Shown: positions 25,248 to 34,318 of the stretch, in pieces
Numbering within the stretch: position 1 is the stretch's first letter
Layout of the letters: every line of letters begins with the position of its first letter
DNA from: DATESN01 sp035270785
GTDB lineage: Bacteria > Bacillota > Clostridia > Lachnospirales > Lachnospiraceae
Assembly (NCBI GenBank): GCA_035270785.1
Contig: DATESN010000031.1
Coordinates: 33,657 to 97,656, forward strand
Direction: 5' to 3'
Length of the DNA: 64,000 bases
Program-made: the position numbers and the translations under genes
Notes under the pieces: model-generated
What the model was told of the DNA's origin: nothing
The model's input: only the letters and a program-made list of their open reading frames with translations
Database searches by the model: none

Positions 25248-27461
25248 ATGGACAAAGAAATGAACCTTGAACAATTATTTTCGATGATTGAAAATTTAAT
25301 AAGTGGCGTTGGTGTATTTGAATATGATAAAAAAGACTTTAAGCCGTTATATATTAATGATGGTTTTTTTCGCATGCTTGGCTATTCAAAAGTGGAGGGA
25401 ATGAAATATTTACTAAAGTTTCAACAAAGTATTATTATTGAAGACCGGGAAATCTTTAATCAAGGAATCAAAGATATTTTAAAAGATGATGGATCCATTG
25501 AATTTGAATTTCGAACGGTAACAGCGAGTGGTGGTTTGAGATGGCTCCAGGTTCGTGGAAATCTTTATTCGAGAACAAAAGATAAATATATATTAATTGG
25601 AATTATATTAGATTCATCCGAACGAAAAGAAATGGAAGAAGAATTAAAGCTTCAAGCAGAACGCCTTAATATACTTTCTGAATCAGAAGGAGAACAAATA
25701 TTTGATTATAATGCGAAGACAGATGTCTTAACCATTAAAGCTTCTTTTAAAAGAGGTTTTAATAAAGATGTTCTTTATCACGACTATATAGAAAAGTTTG
25801 ATGAATCACCATTTTATAAAGAGGATGTTGCAAATTACTTAAATGTTTTAAAGGGGGCATTACTTTCTCCCAAAAGAGATAGTGTTCAATTTAGAACAAC
25901 TCTTTTTGATAAGGATTATAAATGGTATGAAGTTAATATAACAAGTATTGCTGATAATGAAGGTTATGTAACAAGAATGGTTGGTAGATTAACCAATATT
26001 CATGAAAAGAAATTAAAAGAGTTAGCGTTAGAAGTGAAGGCTGAAAAGGATGGGTTAACTGGACTATACAATAAATTGGCTACGACTCAATTGATTCAAG
26101 AAGAACTTTCCAATGAATCTGATGCTACAAAACTTCATGCTTTAATGATTATTGACTTAGATAATTTTAAAGGAGTTAATGATAATTTAGGTCATGCGGT
26201 GGGTGATGAAATCTTAATAGAATCTGCCCAAAAAATGATGACAACCTTTAAAGGAAGTGATATTATTGGGCGAATCGGTGGAGATGAATTTGTTGTATTT
26301 ATGAAAGATATACATACTATTTCAAATACCGATATCTTAGCTACAAAGATTTGCCATGAATTTGACAGATACCTCCCAGGGCCTTGTGGAGATATTCATA
26401 CATCAAGCAGTATTGGTATAGCAATTTTCCCATATCACGGTTTGACCTATGAAGAACTCTTTGAAAAAGCGGATAAGGCACTCTATACGGCAAAGGCAAA
26501 AGGAAAAAATGGATATCGTATTTTTGATGCAGCGGCAACCATTACATACCATACATCCAAAAGAAATTCTCCCTATCGAACAGATGGAAAAATAGTGGTT
26601 TCTAGAAAGTTAGAAGATCTTATTATGCAAATATTATTTGAAGATAAGATAAAAGAATCGTCCATTACATCCATTCTCGAATTAATGACGATGCATTATA
26701 ATATGCAAAGAGCGGTTGCGTATGTAGAAACAATTCCAGAAATAGAAAATGAATTTTATCAATTTTCAAAGATGGGATATGAGATTCCTATTTCAAAAGA
26801 AGCATATTTGCCTAAAAAGATGCGGGTTGCAAAACTATTATTTAAACATTTCAAACAATTATCTATCATACATGTAACAGACGAAACATTGCCATTAGAT
26901 ATTCGTAACTTACTGTTAGAAGAAGAAATTGGTTCTTTAATATATTTTCCTATGATGGAGCGCGGAATAGATAAGGGAGCATTATTTTTTGAAAACCATA
27001 TTTCCGCAGATTATCAACCGAAAGAGGAAGAACTGCAAGAAATGCGTTGTGTATTTCGTTTATTAAATGCATATATATTACAACTGGGGATTTTAGAAAG
27101 TCCGCAAGATAGCGTAACGTTAATAGAAATGTTAGATAATTATGATAGCTATGTCTATGTAGTGGATGCAAATACTTACAAACTATCTTTTTTTAACAAG
27201 AAAGTAGTGCTGAATACACCTAATATTCACATTGGTGACTTATGCTATAAAGCTATTAAAAATAGAGAGACACCTTGTGAAGATTGTGTATTGCATGGAA
27301 TGATGAGGGATAATTCGCATTCTTCCTTCACTGCCAACTATTATATAGATTCTTTAAAGATATGGACTAAAAATAATCTCTCGTGGTTGGAATGTACGGA
27401 AAATAATTCTCTTTGTCTTATGAATTGTATTGATGTTTCAGAATATTTATTAAATAAATAG
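25248..27461 (+). CDS. PAS-GGDEF diguanylate cyclase with C-terminal sensory region
   Basis: Domains in order: PAS (about 5-130), a second PAS-like segment (about 140-265), GGDEF (about 270-430) and a long C-terminal region of GAF-like character (about 450-625). A final segment carries the CYK...PCEDC cysteine pattern also seen at the end of other clostridial signalling proteins. The cyclase signature RIGGDEF near 343 is intact, so c-di-GMP synthesis is expected. The product-inhibition I-site normally reads RxxD; here the Arg is Lys (KGSD), so feedback inhibition may be weak. It has no membrane span. It is the last gene of the argH-asd run. Confidence 0.92.
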   Translation: MDKEMNLEQLFSMIENLISGVGVFEYDKKDFKPLYINDGFFRMLGYSKVEGMKYLLKFQQSIIIEDREIFNQGIKDILKDDGSIEFEFRTVTASGGLRWLQVRGNLYSRTKDKYILIGIILDSSERKEMEEELKLQAERLNILSESEGEQIFDYNAKTDVLTIKASFKRGFNKDVLYHDYIEKFDESPFYKEDVANYLNVLKGALLSPKRDSVQFRTTLFDKDYKWYEVNITSIADNEGYVTRMVGRLTNIHEKKLKELALEVKAEKDGLTGLYNKLATTQLIQEELSNESDATKLHALMIIDLDNFKGVNDNLGHAVGDEILIESAQKMMTTFKGSDIIGRIGGDEFVVFMKDIHTISNTDILATKICHEFDRYLPGPCGDIHTSSSIGIAIFPYHGLTYEELFEKADKALYTAKAKGKNGYRIFDAAATITYHTSKRNSPYRTDGKIVVSRKLEDLIMQILFEDKIKESSITSILELMTMHYNMQRAVAYVETIPEIENEFYQFSKMGYEIPISKEAYLPKKMRVAKLLFKHFKQLSIIHVTDETLPLDIRNLLLEEEIGSLIYFPMMERGIDKGALFFENHISADYQPKEEELQEMRCVFRLLNAYILQLGILESPQDSVTLIEMLDNYDSYVYVVDANTYKLSFFNKKVVLNTPNIHIGDLCYKAIKNRETPCEDCVLHGMMRDNSHSSFTANYYIDSLKIWTKNNLSWLECTENNSLCLMNCIDVSEYLLNK

Positions 27462-27621
27462 CAGATAGTAAGTAATTTCGAATATTATCTCAAAAACGAA
27501 TGTACTTAAAAAAGAACTAGATTTTTATCGCATTATATGGCAAAATAGAAATTGCGGTTATAACAAAGTATTTATATTTTTTTGTTACCAAATATAATGA
27601 TCTACTGAAAGGAGTTTTTAC

Positions 27622-28314
27622 ATGATTTATTCACACGAAGTACAAGAAATGTGTATAGTAGCACAAGGCGTTAAGCACGGCTGTGCACCAATCCCAGAAG
27701 AAGCAAAATGGGTAAAAGCAAAAGAAGTTAAAGATATTTCTGGTTTAACACATGGTGTTGGCTGGTGCGCACCTCAACAAGGTGCTTGTAAGTTAACACT
27801 TAACGTTAAAGAGGGTATTGTTCAAGAAGCATTAATAGAAACAATTGGTTGTTCTGGAATGACACATTCAGCTGCCATGGCTGCTGAAATTTTACCAGGA
27901 AGAACCCTTTTGGAAGCATTAAACACAGATTTAGTTTGTGATGCTATCAATACAGCAATGAGAGAACTTTTCTTACAAATCGTTTACGGACGTACTCAAA
28001 GTGCTTTCTCAGAAGACGGACTTCCCATTGGAGCTGGTCTTGAAGATTTGGGTAAAGGTCTTAGATCTCAAGTTGGTACAATGTATGGTACACTTGAAAA
28101 AGGTCCTAGATACCTTGAAATGGCTGAAGGATATGTCACTGGCATTGCTTTAGATGAAGAAAACAACATTATCGGTTATCAATTTGTAAGTCTTGGAAAA
28201 ATGACTGATTTTATTAAAAAAGGTGATGATGCTAATACCGCTTGGGAAAAAGCGAAAGGCCAATATGGACGTGTGGCAGATGCAGTTAAAATCATCGACC
28301 CACGACAAGAATAA
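27622..28314 (+). CDS. NifU/IscU-like Fe-S scaffold family protein
   Basis: The 230-residue protein has an IscU/NifU-N-type core with three candidate cluster ligands at Cys49, Cys56 and Cys77 (GVGWCAPQQGACKL and ETIGCSGMTHSAAMAAE). The spacing of the first pair differs from classical SUF/ISC scaffolds, and a C-terminal extension of about 100 residues follows. The family is annotated as an Fe-S assembly scaffold, but the role is unproven. No cysteine desulfurase lies nearby. It is 20 bases before the GGGtGRT gene, with which it is always likely to work. AAAGGAG precedes the ATG. Confidence 0.82.
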   Translation: MIYSHEVQEMCIVAQGVKHGCAPIPEEAKWVKAKEVKDISGLTHGVGWCAPQQGACKLTLNVKEGIVQEALIETIGCSGMTHSAAMAAEILPGRTLLEALNTDLVCDAINTAMRELFLQIVYGRTQSAFSEDGLPIGAGLEDLGKGLRSQVGTMYGTLEKGPRYLEMAEGYVTGIALDEENNIIGYQFVSLGKMTDFIKKGDDANTAWEKAKGQYGRVADAVKIIDPRQE

Positions 28315-28333
28315 TACAAGGAGGAAATGAACA

Positions 28334-29344
28334 ATGGCATTATTTGAATCATATGAAAGACGTATTAAACAAATTAATGAAGTATTAAATAGCTATGGAA
28401 TTTCTTCCATTGAAGAAGCAGAAAAGATTACGAAGGACGCTGGTCTTGATGTTTATACTCAAGTGGAATCTATTCAAACTATTTGTTTTGAAAATGCAAA
28501 ATGGGCATACATAGTTGGTGCGGCAATTGCAATTAAAAAGGGATGTAGAAAAGCATCTGATGCAGCGGCAGCAATTGGTGAAGGACTTCAATCATTTTGT
28601 ATTCCAGGTTCTGTAGCAGATCAACGTAAGGTTGGACTAGGACATGGTAATCTTGGAAAGATGTTACTTGAAGAAGAAACAGAATGTTTTGCCTTCTTAG
28701 CAGGTCATGAATCATTTGCAGCAGCTGAAGGTGCTATTGGTATCGCAGAAAAAGCAAACAAAGTTCGTAAAAACCCATTAAGAGTAATCTTAAATGGTCT
28801 AGGAAAAGATGCTGCTCAAGTAATCTCAAGAATTAACGGATTTACATTCGTTGAAACAGATATGGATTACTATTCAGGAGAAGTAAAAGAAGTATTCAGA
28901 AAATCTTATTCAGAAGGACTTAGAGCGAAAGTAAATTGTTATGGAGCAAACGATGTTACAGAAGGTGTTGCTATCATGCATAAAGAAAAGGTTGATGTAT
29001 CGATTACAGGTAATTCAACAAACCCAACTAGATTTCAACATCCTGTTGCTGGAACCTATAAAAAAGAATGTATTGAGCAAGGAAAAAAATATTTTTCAGT
29101 TGCTTCAGGTGGTGGTACAGGCCGTACACTTCATCCAGATAACATGGGTGCAGGTCCAGCTTCTTATGGTATGACAGATACCATGGGACGTATGCATTCA
29201 GACGCTCAATTTGCTGGGTCTTCATCCGTTCCAGCACATGTTGAAATGATGGGTCTTATCGGCGCTGGTAACAATCCAATGGTTGGTATGACAGTAGCGG
29301 TTGCTGTTTCTATTGAAGAAGCATCTATTGCTGGTAAATTCTAA
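28334..29344 (+). CDS. GGGtGRT family protein
   Basis: The protein (336 residues) carries the diagnostic FSVASGGGTGRTLHPDNMGAG segment near 254-275, and a Gly/Ala-rich C-terminus (GLIGAGNNPMVGMTVAVAVSIEEA). It is predicted cytosolic and has no recognisable catalytic motif from other families. The family is named only after its sequence motif; I know of no established function. The close pairing with a NifU-like scaffold suggests that it receives, carries or needs an Fe-S cluster. The codon choice is strongly biased to GGT/GCA/GAA, as in highly expressed genes. AAGGAGG precedes the start. Confidence 0.9.
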   Translation: MALFESYERRIKQINEVLNSYGISSIEEAEKITKDAGLDVYTQVESIQTICFENAKWAYIVGAAIAIKKGCRKASDAAAAIGEGLQSFCIPGSVADQRKVGLGHGNLGKMLLEEETECFAFLAGHESFAAAEGAIGIAEKANKVRKNPLRVILNGLGKDAAQVISRINGFTFVETDMDYYSGEVKEVFRKSYSEGLRAKVNCYGANDVTEGVAIMHKEKVDVSITGNSTNPTRFQHPVAGTYKKECIEQGKKYFSVASGGGTGRTLHPDNMGAGPASYGMTDTMGRMHSDAQFAGSSSVPAHVEMMGLIGAGNNPMVGMTVAVAVSIEEASIAGKF

Positions 29345-29367
29345 ATATTAATAACATAAAATTATAC

Positions 29368-29401
29368 AAAAAAAGAGACGTTATTATAATGTCTCTTTTT
29401 T
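29368..29401 (+). terminator. Bidirectional terminator after the GGGtGRT gene
   Basis: AAAAAAGAGAC and GTCTCTTTTTT form an 11-bp stem with A and T tracts on both sides. It serves the plus-strand pair and the convergent lipoprotein gene. Confidence 0.88.
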
Positions 29402-29436
29402 GCTATAATTTTTATTTTTAAAAGTCAATAAATTCA

Positions 29437-29940
29437 TTAGTCACCCAATATATTATCCTCAACACTAAAGGAATCTTCCCCAATAGAATTGGTTGAGATC
29501 GTTTTTCCACATAAAAGTAATCCAATATATTGAACCTTTTCAATGGCTTTGGCATAATACTGTGAAGCTTGATTAGCAAGGGGGGCATTATATTCATCAT
29601 CTGCAAAAGCTTGGTGATATAAGGAAACAGCTGTAGTCATATATTCACTTGCTTTATCCGCTAATATTTCGATATTAGCAAAATTACTTGGTACTGGTAA
29701 ATCAGCCAATTTAATGAATTCTGAATCAATCTTATCAAAAGCAGATAATAGTTCTACTGTAGCCGCAGAAGAGCTAGAATCAATATTATTTATAGTATCA
29801 TTTATTTCATTGATGTTATAGCTAAATTCCTCTATTTCGGTTTTAAAAGTTTCTAGCGATTTATCTTTTTTTCCACAAGCAATCATATTGCAAGCTATTA
29901 TTAGACAAAGGGCAGAAAAAAATATCTTTTTCATTTTCAT
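29437..29940 (-). CDS. putative lipoprotein, 167 residues
   Basis: The N-terminus has a charged MKMKK, a hydrophobic stretch and a lipobox-like NMIACGKKDK, so cleavage and lipid attachment at Cys22 is likely. The mature part is helical and polar, with pairs of repeated motifs resembling four-helix surface proteins. No family is recognised. It would be anchored on the outside of the cell membrane. The gene is convergent with the GGGtGRT gene and divergent from metH. Confidence 0.75.
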   Translation of the reverse strand: MKMKKIFFSALCLIIACNMIACGKKDKSLETFKTEIEEFSYNINEINDTINNIDSSSSAATVELLSAFDKIDSEFIKLADLPVPSNFANIEILADKASEYMTTAVSLYHQAFADDEYNAPLANQASQYYAKAIEKVQYIGLLLCGKTISTNSIGEDSFSVEDNILGD

Positions 29941-30017
29941 TCATGCCTCCATAAGTATATTTTTATTTTACTAAATTAATTTAGCATAGAACAATGATAA
30001 AATCAAGGCAATCCAAA

Positions 30018-30039
30018 ATATGGTAACTTAATACCATAT
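30018..30039. promoter_or_regulatory. Short palindrome between the lipoprotein gene and metH
   Basis: Eight-base arms ATATGGTA and TACCATAT with a 6-base spacer. It sits in the divergent region and could be an operator. There is no SAM riboswitch or other known methionine leader here. Confidence 0.3.
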
Positions 30040-30160
30040 CAAAAATAAATGCATAACACATATTTTTTAGTATTTGCCCTTATGGAAAAACAATGGTAAA
30101 ATATAAAAACATATAAATTTGTGAATTAAGTGCATTCTAAAACATGCTGAGGGGTAAAAA

Positions 30161-32599
30161 ATGACGAGAGAAGAATTTAAAAACTTAATCAAACATCATC
30201 CTATTTATCTGGATGGAGCAACCGGTTCCAATCTTATGAAAAGAGGGATGCCTTCTGGAGTGTGTCCTGAAAAGTGGATTTTAGAAAACAGCAAGATATT
30301 ACTGGATTTACAAAAGGAATTTATAGAAGCTGGATCCAATATCATCTTTGCACCAACGTTTACAGCTAATCGAGTGAAATTAAGCCAATATCATCTAGAA
30401 AATGACATCAAAGATATGAATCATAGACTTGTTGCCATCACAAAAGAGGCCGCTAGAGGTAAAGCGTTTGTAGCTGGGGATATTACTATGACAGGGGAAC
30501 AACTAGCGCCCATAGGAAACCTGGATTTTGAAGAACTAATATCTATTTATAAAGAACAGATTACACATTTGGTTGAAGCGGGAGTGGATTTAATAGTGGT
30601 TGAAACCATGATGAGTTTACAAGAATCTCGTGCAGCACTTATTGCGGCAAAGGAAATATGCGATTTACCAGTGATGGTAACAATGACGTTTGAAAGTGAT
30701 GGAAGAACCCTTTATGGAACCGATGCTAAAACGGCGGCTATTGTTTTAGAAAGTCTAGGAGCCTCTGCAATTGGAGCAAATTGTTCAACGGGTCCAGATA
30801 AAATGGCTGAAGTAATAAAGGCTATGGCAGAAGTAGTTACTATACCAATTATTGCAAAACCAAATGCTGGATTACCATTTCTTGATAAGGATGGAAATAC
30901 AATTTATGATATGAATTCAGATGATTTTGCTAAAAATATGAAATTAATTTTGGAAGCAGGTGCATCTATTTTAGGTGGGTGCTGTGGAACGACACCGGAA
31001 TATATTGAAAAATTAGTTGCTTCGACATATGATTTTAAATTAAAGAAGGTTAAAAAACAGCCATATCGTTATCTGACGTCGGAAAGGAAAACAGTATCCT
31101 TTGGTCTAGATGATAACTTTATTATAGTCGGAGAACGAATTAATCCAACGGGTAAGAAAAAGCTACAACAACAACTGCGTGATGGAAATATGGAAATGGT
31201 ACTTGCTTTTGCCCAGGAACAGGAACTTAGCGGAGCTAGTGTATTAGATATTAATATGGGAATGAGCGGTGTTGATGAAAAAGAATTAATGCTCCGTACG
31301 CTAGAAGAAGTTTCCGGGGTAACGTCTCTTCCGTTGGCGATTGATTCAAGTCATATTGAAGTGATTGAAGCAGCACTACGAAGGTATCCTGGTAGGGCAC
31401 TTCTTAATTCAATTTCGTTAGAAAGTGCAAAGTTTGAACATCTATTACCTTTGGCAAAAAAATATGGAGCGATGTTTATATTACTACCTTTATCAGATGA
31501 AGGGTTACCACAAAATATTCAGGAAAAAAAGAGCATTATTAATACCATTTATAAAAAAGCATTAACTCTTGGTATGAACAAAGAAGACATCATTGTGGAT
31601 GGACTTGTAACAACAGTAGGCGCTAATAAAAGAGCCGCATTGGAAACAATGGAAACCATAAAATATTGTAAGGATATGGGACTTGCCACTATTTGTGGTT
31701 TATCTAATATTTCCTTTGGGCTTCCAGAGCGTAGCTATGTAAACTCAGTATTTTTAACCATGGCCATTAGCGCAGGATTAACCATGGCTATTGCAAATCC
31801 TTCACAAGAACTTTTAGTTAGCAGTGCTCTAGCCGCGGATTTACTTTTAAATAAAGAAACTGCGGATATTCGATATATTGAAGCTATGAATTCTTTAAAA
31901 GAAAAAAGGGAAGGCTTGGAAGTTTCTAACAGTAAGCTCCAAAGCTTTCATGTAAAGGAAGTATCAAATAGTAATAAATTAAGTGAAGCAGTATTAAGAG
32001 GTAACAAAAAGACGGTTACCGAACTTACTAAAAAGGTTATGGAAGAGGGAAGTAGTGCAAATGATATTTTAAATAACTTCCTGTTACCTGCAATTAATGA
32101 GGTGGGTGAGTTATTTGACAAAGGAAAATATTTTTTACCTCAATTAATTGCAAGTGCTGAAACAATGAAAATTGCAATTGAATATCTTGAGCCATTTTTA
32201 TTAGAAGCAAATAATAATAAAGAAATGCCAGTGATAGTCATTGCTTCTGTACAAGGGGATATTCATGACATAGGTAAAAACTTAGTTGCCCTTATGCTTA
32301 AAAATTATGGTTTTAAAGTAATTGATTTAGGTAAAGATGTTTCAAAAGAAAGTATCATACAAGCAGCAAAAGAGAATAATGCAAAGATCATTGCGTTATC
32401 TGCTTTAATGACAACAACGATGCAACAAATGAAACATGTTATAAGCTATGCAAAGGAACAAGGTATCGATTCTAAGGTTATCATTGGTGGAGCAGTCATT
32501 ACCCAGGATTTTGCAGATGAAATCGGTGCGGATGGTTATTCCAAGGATGCAGCGGATGCAGTAAAACTCACGAAACGAATTTTAAACATTCAAGAATAG
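30161..32599 (+). CDS. metH: cobalamin-dependent methionine synthase, lacking the reactivation domain
   Basis: MetH moves a methyl group from methyl-tetrahydrofolate via cobalamin to homocysteine. Domains in order: homocysteine-binding barrel (1-290) with zinc cysteines in GANCSTGP and GGCCGTTPE; pterin-binding barrel (about 310-570) with VGERINPTG; cobalamin cap (about 590-680); B12-binding domain with DIHDIGKNLV (His near 703). It ends at 812 residues, so the C-terminal SAM-binding reactivation domain of E. coli MetH is absent, as is common in clostridia, where a separate protein may do this. It starts a run leading into ilvN and ilvC. Confidence 0.94.
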   Translation: MTREEFKNLIKHHPIYLDGATGSNLMKRGMPSGVCPEKWILENSKILLDLQKEFIEAGSNIIFAPTFTANRVKLSQYHLENDIKDMNHRLVAITKEAARGKAFVAGDITMTGEQLAPIGNLDFEELISIYKEQITHLVEAGVDLIVVETMMSLQESRAALIAAKEICDLPVMVTMTFESDGRTLYGTDAKTAAIVLESLGASAIGANCSTGPDKMAEVIKAMAEVVTIPIIAKPNAGLPFLDKDGNTIYDMNSDDFAKNMKLILEAGASILGGCCGTTPEYIEKLVASTYDFKLKKVKKQPYRYLTSERKTVSFGLDDNFIIVGERINPTGKKKLQQQLRDGNMEMVLAFAQEQELSGASVLDINMGMSGVDEKELMLRTLEEVSGVTSLPLAIDSSHIEVIEAALRRYPGRALLNSISLESAKFEHLLPLAKKYGAMFILLPLSDEGLPQNIQEKKSIINTIYKKALTLGMNKEDIIVDGLVTTVGANKRAALETMETIKYCKDMGLATICGLSNISFGLPERSYVNSVFLTMAISAGLTMAIANPSQELLVSSALAADLLLNKETADIRYIEAMNSLKEKREGLEVSNSKLQSFHVKEVSNSNKLSEAVLRGNKKTVTELTKKVMEEGSSANDILNNFLLPAINEVGELFDKGKYFLPQLIASAETMKIAIEYLEPFLLEANNNKEMPVIVIASVQGDIHDIGKNLVALMLKNYGFKVIDLGKDVSKESIIQAAKENNAKIIALSALMTTTMQQMKHVISYAKEQGIDSKVIIGGAVITQDFADEIGADGYSKDAADAVKLTKRILNIQE

Positions 32600-32626
32600 T
32601 ATAATAGTACATTGGAAACAGATTTG

Positions 32627-32654
32627 TTGACATTTTCGTCATGTATGATACAAT
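32627..32654 (+). promoter_or_regulatory. Promoter of ilvN
   Basis: TTGACA, a 16-base spacer and TACAAT, 27 bases before the ilvN start. It supports the downstream start and shows that ilvN need not depend on metH transcription. Confidence 0.72.
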
Positions 32655-32680
32655 ATATGGCGATACATAAAGGAGATCGT

Positions 32681-33187
32681 ATGATGAAAAAAAGAGTTTT
32701 TCAATTATTAGTTGATAATACATCTGGAGTTCTTAGCCGAATATCTGGACTTTTTTCCAGAAGGGGCTATAATATAGAAAGTATCACTGCTGGCGTGACA
32801 GCAGATCCTAGATTTACTAGAATTACAATTGTTGCAAATGGCGATAATGAAATATTAGATCAAATTGAGAAGCAAGTTGCAAAACTTGTAGATGTTAGAG
32901 ATATCAAAGAGTTGACACCAAACGAAAGTGTATATCGTGAGCTTGCACTTATTAAAGTGAAAGCGGATGCTTATGAAAGACAAGGGATTATTGCAATCGC
33001 TGATATTTTTAGAGCTAATATTATTGATGTTGGACCAGAAAGCTTAATCATTGAACTAACTGGAAATCAAAGTAAAATCGAAGCATTTATTAAGCTTCTT
33101 GATGGATATCATATTTTGGAATTAGCAAGAACAGGAATTGCCGGTCTAAGCCGTGGTGCAGAAGACGTTATTTGGATCGAAGAATAA
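32681..33187 (+). CDS. ilvN: acetolactate synthase, small regulatory subunit
   Basis: IlvN binds valine and modulates IlvB. The ACT domain opens RVFQLLVDNTSGVLSRISGLFSRRGYNIESI, and the C-terminal domain (about 80-165) contains NIIDVGPESLIIELTG. With the ATG at 32681 the length is 168, typical for the family. The longer in-frame TTG version at 32612 would include the promoter, so I reject it. An AAAGGAG Shine-Dalgarno precedes the start. The catalytic partner ilvB is 28 kb away; ilvC follows. Confidence 0.95.
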   Translation: MMKKRVFQLLVDNTSGVLSRISGLFSRRGYNIESITAGVTADPRFTRITIVANGDNEILDQIEKQVAKLVDVRDIKELTPNESVYRELALIKVKADAYERQGIIAIADIFRANIIDVGPESLIIELTGNQSKIEAFIKLLDGYHILELARTGIAGLSRGAEDVIWIEE

Positions 33188-33251
33188 GTTAGCTCTAGGG
33201 GAGACCTTTTAGTTATAGAAAACATTTTTAAAATTTTAGGAGGAAAATAAA

Positions 33252-34262
33252 ATGGCAAAGATTTTTTATCAAGAAGACTGTAATCTTTCTTTATTAGAAG
33301 GAAAGACCATCGCTGTTATTGGTTATGGTAGCCAAGGACATGCACACGCATTAAACGCAAAAGAATCAGGATGTAACGTAATTGTTGGTCTTTATGAAGG
33401 ATCAAAATCTTGGGCAAAAGCAGAATCTCAGGGACTTAAAGTATATACGGCTGCTGAAGCTGCTAAAAAGGCAGACATTATTATGGTTTTAATTAATGAT
33501 GAAAAACAAGCTCAAATGTACAAAGAATCAATTGAACCAAACCTTGAAGAAGGAAACATGTTAATGTTTGCACATGGTTTTGCAATTCACTTTAATCAAA
33601 TTGTACCACCTAAAAATGTTGATGTTACTATGATTGCTCCAAAGGGACCTGGACATACTGTACGTTCTCAATATCAAGAAGGGCAAGGAGTACCTTGTTT
33701 AGTTGCTGTACATCAAGATGCAACTGGCAAAGCAGAAGATAAAGCATTAGCCTATGCGTTAGCGATTGGTGGGGCAAGAGCAGGTGTTCTAAAAACAACA
33801 TTTAGAGAAGAAACAGAAACCGATTTATTTGGCGAACAAGCAGTTCTTTGTGGTGGTGTATCCGCACTTATGCAATGCGGTTTTGAAGTATTAGTGGAAG
33901 CAGGTTATGAACCAGAAAGTGCATACTTTGAATGTATTCATGAAATGAAACTTATTGTAGACTTAATCTTCCAAAGTGGTTTTGCAGGTATGAGATATTC
34001 GGTATCTAATACAGCTGAATATGGGGATTATATTACAGGACCTAAGATAATCACAGAAGATACAAAAAATGCTATGCGTCAGGTTTTAAAAGATATTCAA
34101 GAAGGAAAGTTTGCTAGAGATTGGCTAACAGAGAATTCAGTGAATTGCCCTAACTTCCTTGCTATGAGAAAAAGAGGAGCAAATCATTCTTCTGAAAAGG
34201 TTGGAGCTGAACTTCGTAAATTATATAGTTGGAATGACGGTTCAAAATTAATCGATAATTAA
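33252..34262 (+). CDS. ilvC: ketol-acid reductoisomerase, class I
   Basis: IlvC isomerises and reduces acetolactate or acetohydroxybutyrate to the dihydroxy acids used by IlvD. The nucleotide-binding GYGSQGHAHALN lies near 23-34; the KARI catalytic domain includes EQAVLCGGVSALMQ and a C-terminal ECIHEMKLIVDL. The phosphate-binding loop reads VGLYEGSKSW, with Tyr where many NADPH enzymes have Arg. 336 residues is normal for class I. The Shine-Dalgarno is AGGAGG, and a strong terminator follows. Confidence 0.97.
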   Translation: MAKIFYQEDCNLSLLEGKTIAVIGYGSQGHAHALNAKESGCNVIVGLYEGSKSWAKAESQGLKVYTAAEAAKKADIIMVLINDEKQAQMYKESIEPNLEEGNMLMFAHGFAIHFNQIVPPKNVDVTMIAPKGPGHTVRSQYQEGQGVPCLVAVHQDATGKAEDKALAYALAIGGARAGVLKTTFREETETDLFGEQAVLCGGVSALMQCGFEVLVEAGYEPESAYFECIHEMKLIVDLIFQSGFAGMRYSVSNTAEYGDYITGPKIITEDTKNAMRQVLKDIQEGKFARDWLTENSVNCPNFLAMRKRGANHSSEKVGAELRKLYSWNDGSKLIDN

Positions 34263-34282
34263 TATAAAGATAATTGATAGCT

Positions 34283-34318
34283 AAAGGGAGAGCAATTTTA
34301 TAATTGCTCTCCCTTTTT
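34283..34318 (+). terminator. Bidirectional terminator between ilvC and lysR
   Basis: A 15-bp perfect stem (AAAGGGAGAGCAATT) with a 4-base loop and T-tract, 20 bases after ilvC. Its A-tract serves the convergent LysR gene. Confidence 0.92.

Noticed and set aside
29941..30160. SAM riboswitch or S-box upstream of metH
   Set aside because: No S-box core or terminator hairpin was found; only a short palindrome.
32612..32680. Longer ilvN start (TTG)
   Set aside because: The extension contains the promoter -35/-10 and has no homologous sequence in IlvN.
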